A DNA stretch of 12,959 nt from NCBI GenBank assembly GCA_002746275.1, contig NVWR01000001.1, forward strand, positions 945,871 to 958,829, given 5' to 3'. Shown here in pieces: positions 11,348 to 12,959 of this stretch (the first letter of the stretch is position 1; each line of letters begins with the position of its first letter). This stretch comes from Rhodobiaceae bacterium. GTDB taxonomy: Bacteria > Pseudomonadota > Alphaproteobacteria > Parvibaculales > Parvibaculaceae. The position numbers and the translations under genes are program-made. The notes below the pieces were generated by a model, which made no database searches, was not told the origin of the DNA, and worked only from the letters and a program-made list of their open reading frames with translations.

Positions 11348-12959
11348 ATGCACGACATGGTTATACGGGGCGGCACCGTCTATGACGGAACCGGCGGCAC
11401 CCCCTACAAAGCAGACATCGCCATCGACGGACAGACCATCACAGCCGTTGGCGAGATCACAGACCAGGGCCGCGAAGAAATAGAAGCAACCGGCCAGATC
11501 ATAACGCCCGGGTTTGTCGACATTCATACCCACTATGACGGCCAGGTAACGTGGGACCCCTACCTCCAGCCTTCCACCTTTCATGGTGTCACAACCGCCG
11601 TTATGGGCAATTGCGGCGTTGGTTTTGCGCCCTGCAAACCTGATGAGCAGGACTGGTTGATCGGCCTGATGGAGGGTGTCGAAGACATTCCAGGCACTGC
11701 CCTGGCGGAAGGTATTGATTGGCGCTGGGAGAGCTTCCCTGAATACATGACAGCCGTGGAAAATTCCCCGCTCGCTCTCGACGTCGGCCTGCAAGTACCG
11801 CACGGCGCCCTACGGGCCTACGTGATGGGCAAACGCGGCGCTGATCTGGAACCCGCAACCCAGAACGACATCCAGGAAATGTCAGCGTTAGTTGTGGACG
11901 CACTTGAGGCAGGCGCCCTGGGTTTTTCGACTTCGAGAACCGAAAAACACCGCGACAAAAATGGTGCCCACACACCAAGCTTTAAGGCGGAAACCGATGA
12001 GCTTCATGGCATCGCGTCAGCCATGGGCAAAGCCGACAAGGGTGTCATACAGTTGATCGCGGACTTCTGGGATTTTGACCGCGAGTTCAGCCTGATCCGC
12101 GGCATGGTTGAAGTGTCTGGTCGCCCCCTCTCCCTCACCATTGAGCAAGACGACCGCCATCCTGAAATCTGGAAGAATGTGCTGGATGGCATCGCTGACG
12201 CTGCCAACAAAGGCCTGCCCATGCGCGGCCAGGTTCCCCCTCGCCCAACGGGCGTTCTACTGGGGCTCAGTTCAACACTCAACCCGTTCCTCCTGCACCC
12301 GGCTTTCCGGGAGATTGCCAACCTGCCGCTGGACGCACAAGTAGAGAAGTTGCAAGACCCTGCCTTCCGGGCACGTCTGCTCGCAGAAGAGCCTGATTAC
12401 CCTGACGGGCAGATCATCACCATGCTCTGCACCGCCTATCACAAAATGTTTCGCCTGGGTGATCCGCCAAACTACGAACCCGCCCCCGCTGATAGCGCTG
12501 GTGCTGTTGCAGAACGCGCGGGTAAAGAACCACGCGAGATCGTCCTCGACTGGATGTTAGAGCGCGACGGTCACTCCCTACTCTACTTCCCATTGATGAA
12601 TTACGGGGGCGGCAGCCTCGACGATGTCCGCACCATGATGACCCACCCCAACATCGCATTCGGCCTTGGGGACGGCGGGGCCCATGTGGGCATTCTCTGC
12701 GATGCGAGCTTTCCCACAACCATCCTCACCCACTGGGGACGGGATCGAACACGGGGTCCCAAACTACCCCTCGAATGGCTCATCCAAGGACAAACCAAAG
12801 CAAACGCTGAAGTCGTTGGCTTGATGGATCGCGGTGTTCTCGCCGCAGGCATGAAAGCAGACATCAACATTATCGACTTTGACAATCTCCGCCTCCATCC
12901 GCCTGAAATCGTCTACGACCTGCCCGCCGGAGGGAAGCGCCTTATCCAAAAGGCCGACG
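11348..12959 (+). CDS. N-acyl-D-amino-acid deacylase-type amidohydrolase (3' end beyond window)
   Basis: 537 codons run without a stop to the window edge; the family is a little longer, so only the C-terminal end is missing. A member of the amidohydrolase superfamily (D-aminoacylase branch), which uses metal ions to hydrolyse N-acyl or related amide bonds. An N-terminal beta-sandwich begins [15 protein letters not shown], followed by the metal-binding HxH at H60 and H62 (DIHTHYDGQ). [10 protein letters not shown] has the Cys (C89) that often serves as a metal ligand in D-aminoacylases. [10 protein letters not shown] and [11 protein letters not shown] near the C-terminus carry further metal and active-site residues, the latter including the catalytic Asp. 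Start fixed by AGGAGG 5 bases upstream of ATG 11348. That SD is buried in a hairpin. Annotators often extend the name to dihydroorotase-like or general amidohydrolase; the true substrate is unknown. Confidence 0.88.
   Translation, partial: MHDMVIRGGTVYDGTGGTPYKADIAIDGQTITAVGEITDQGREEIEATGQIITPGFVDIHTHYDGQVTWDPYLQPSTFHGVTTAVMGNCGVGFAPCKPDEQDWLIGLMEGVEDIPGTALAEGIDWRWESFPEYMTAVENSPLALDVGLQVPHGALRAYVMGKRGADLEPATQNDIQEMSALVVDALEAGALGFSTSRTEKHRDKNGAHTPSFKAETDELHGIASAMGKADKGVIQLIADFWDFDREFSLIRGMVEVSGRPLSLTIEQDDRHPEIWKNVLDGIADAANKGLPMRGQVPPRPTGVLLGLSSTLNPFLLHPAFREIANLPLDAQVEKLQDPAFRARLLAEEPDYPDGQIITMLCTAYHKMFRLGDPPNYEPAPADSAGAVAERAGKEPREIVLDWMLERDGHSLLYFPLMNYGGGSLDDVRTMMTHPNIAFGLGDGGAHVGILCDASFPTTILTHWGRDRTRGPKLPLEWLIQGQTKANAEVVGLMDRGVLAAGMKADINIIDFDNLRLHPPEIVYDLPAGGKRLIQKAD

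Overview
The window reads as a chromosomal segment of a Gram-negative proteobacterium, most likely a marine or soil alphaproteobacterium. This rests on moderately high GC coding sequence, the DUF423 and ABA4-like membrane proteins, an alphaproteobacterial-style CheZ, and an acyl-CoA/amidohydrolase complement. It is an inference from protein character; there is no rRNA or other phylogenetic marker. I see no tRNA, rRNA, insertion sequence, phage gene or CRISPR array. Gene density is high, and most genes have good Shine-Dalgarno (SD) sequences.

Left part (1-4153): a truncated minus-strand gene (1-73) diverges from a DUF423 membrane protein (182-550). Four plus-strand genes follow: an FAD-dependent monooxygenase-like protein (GTG start at 648), an epoxide hydrolase with a complete soluble-epoxide-hydrolase catalytic set (2262-3230), an ABA4-like membrane protein (3298-3741) and an NTF2/SnoaL-like protein (3746-4153). 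Possible epoxide-forming, epoxide-opening and epoxide-isomerising functions side by side suggest, but do not prove, a lipid or isoprenoid epoxide pathway.

Middle part (about 4223-8245): a plausible sigma-70-type promoter and a leader with an inverted repeat precede a tightly overlapping operon of a GT4 glycosyltransferase, a class I SAM methyltransferase and an alpha/alpha-toroid protein of the kind often labelled 'prenyltransferase'. A second SAM methyltransferase runs convergently on the minus strand and overlaps the toroid gene tail to tail by 39 bp. These four genes look like an uncharacterised glycoconjugate or secondary-metabolite cassette.

Right part (8246-12959): a 324-bp intergenic region with several inverted repeats leads to a CheZ-family phosphatase. 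Its C-terminal half carries a 12-unit acidic repeat with CheY-docking-like motifs on both sides. Next is a minus-strand histidine-phosphatase-superfamily protein whose catalytic His is replaced by Gln. A perfect 4 x 15-bp tandem repeat lies upstream of an enoyl-CoA hydratase/isomerase family gene. Last comes an N-acyl-D-amino-acid deacylase-type amidohydrolase that runs off the right end; its SD is buried in a strong predicted hairpin.

Points most worth a second look: the His-to-Gln phosphatase, the CheZ repeat and docking motifs, the SD-sequestering hairpin at 11308-11345, the GT/MT/toroid/MT cassette, and the epoxide-type cluster.
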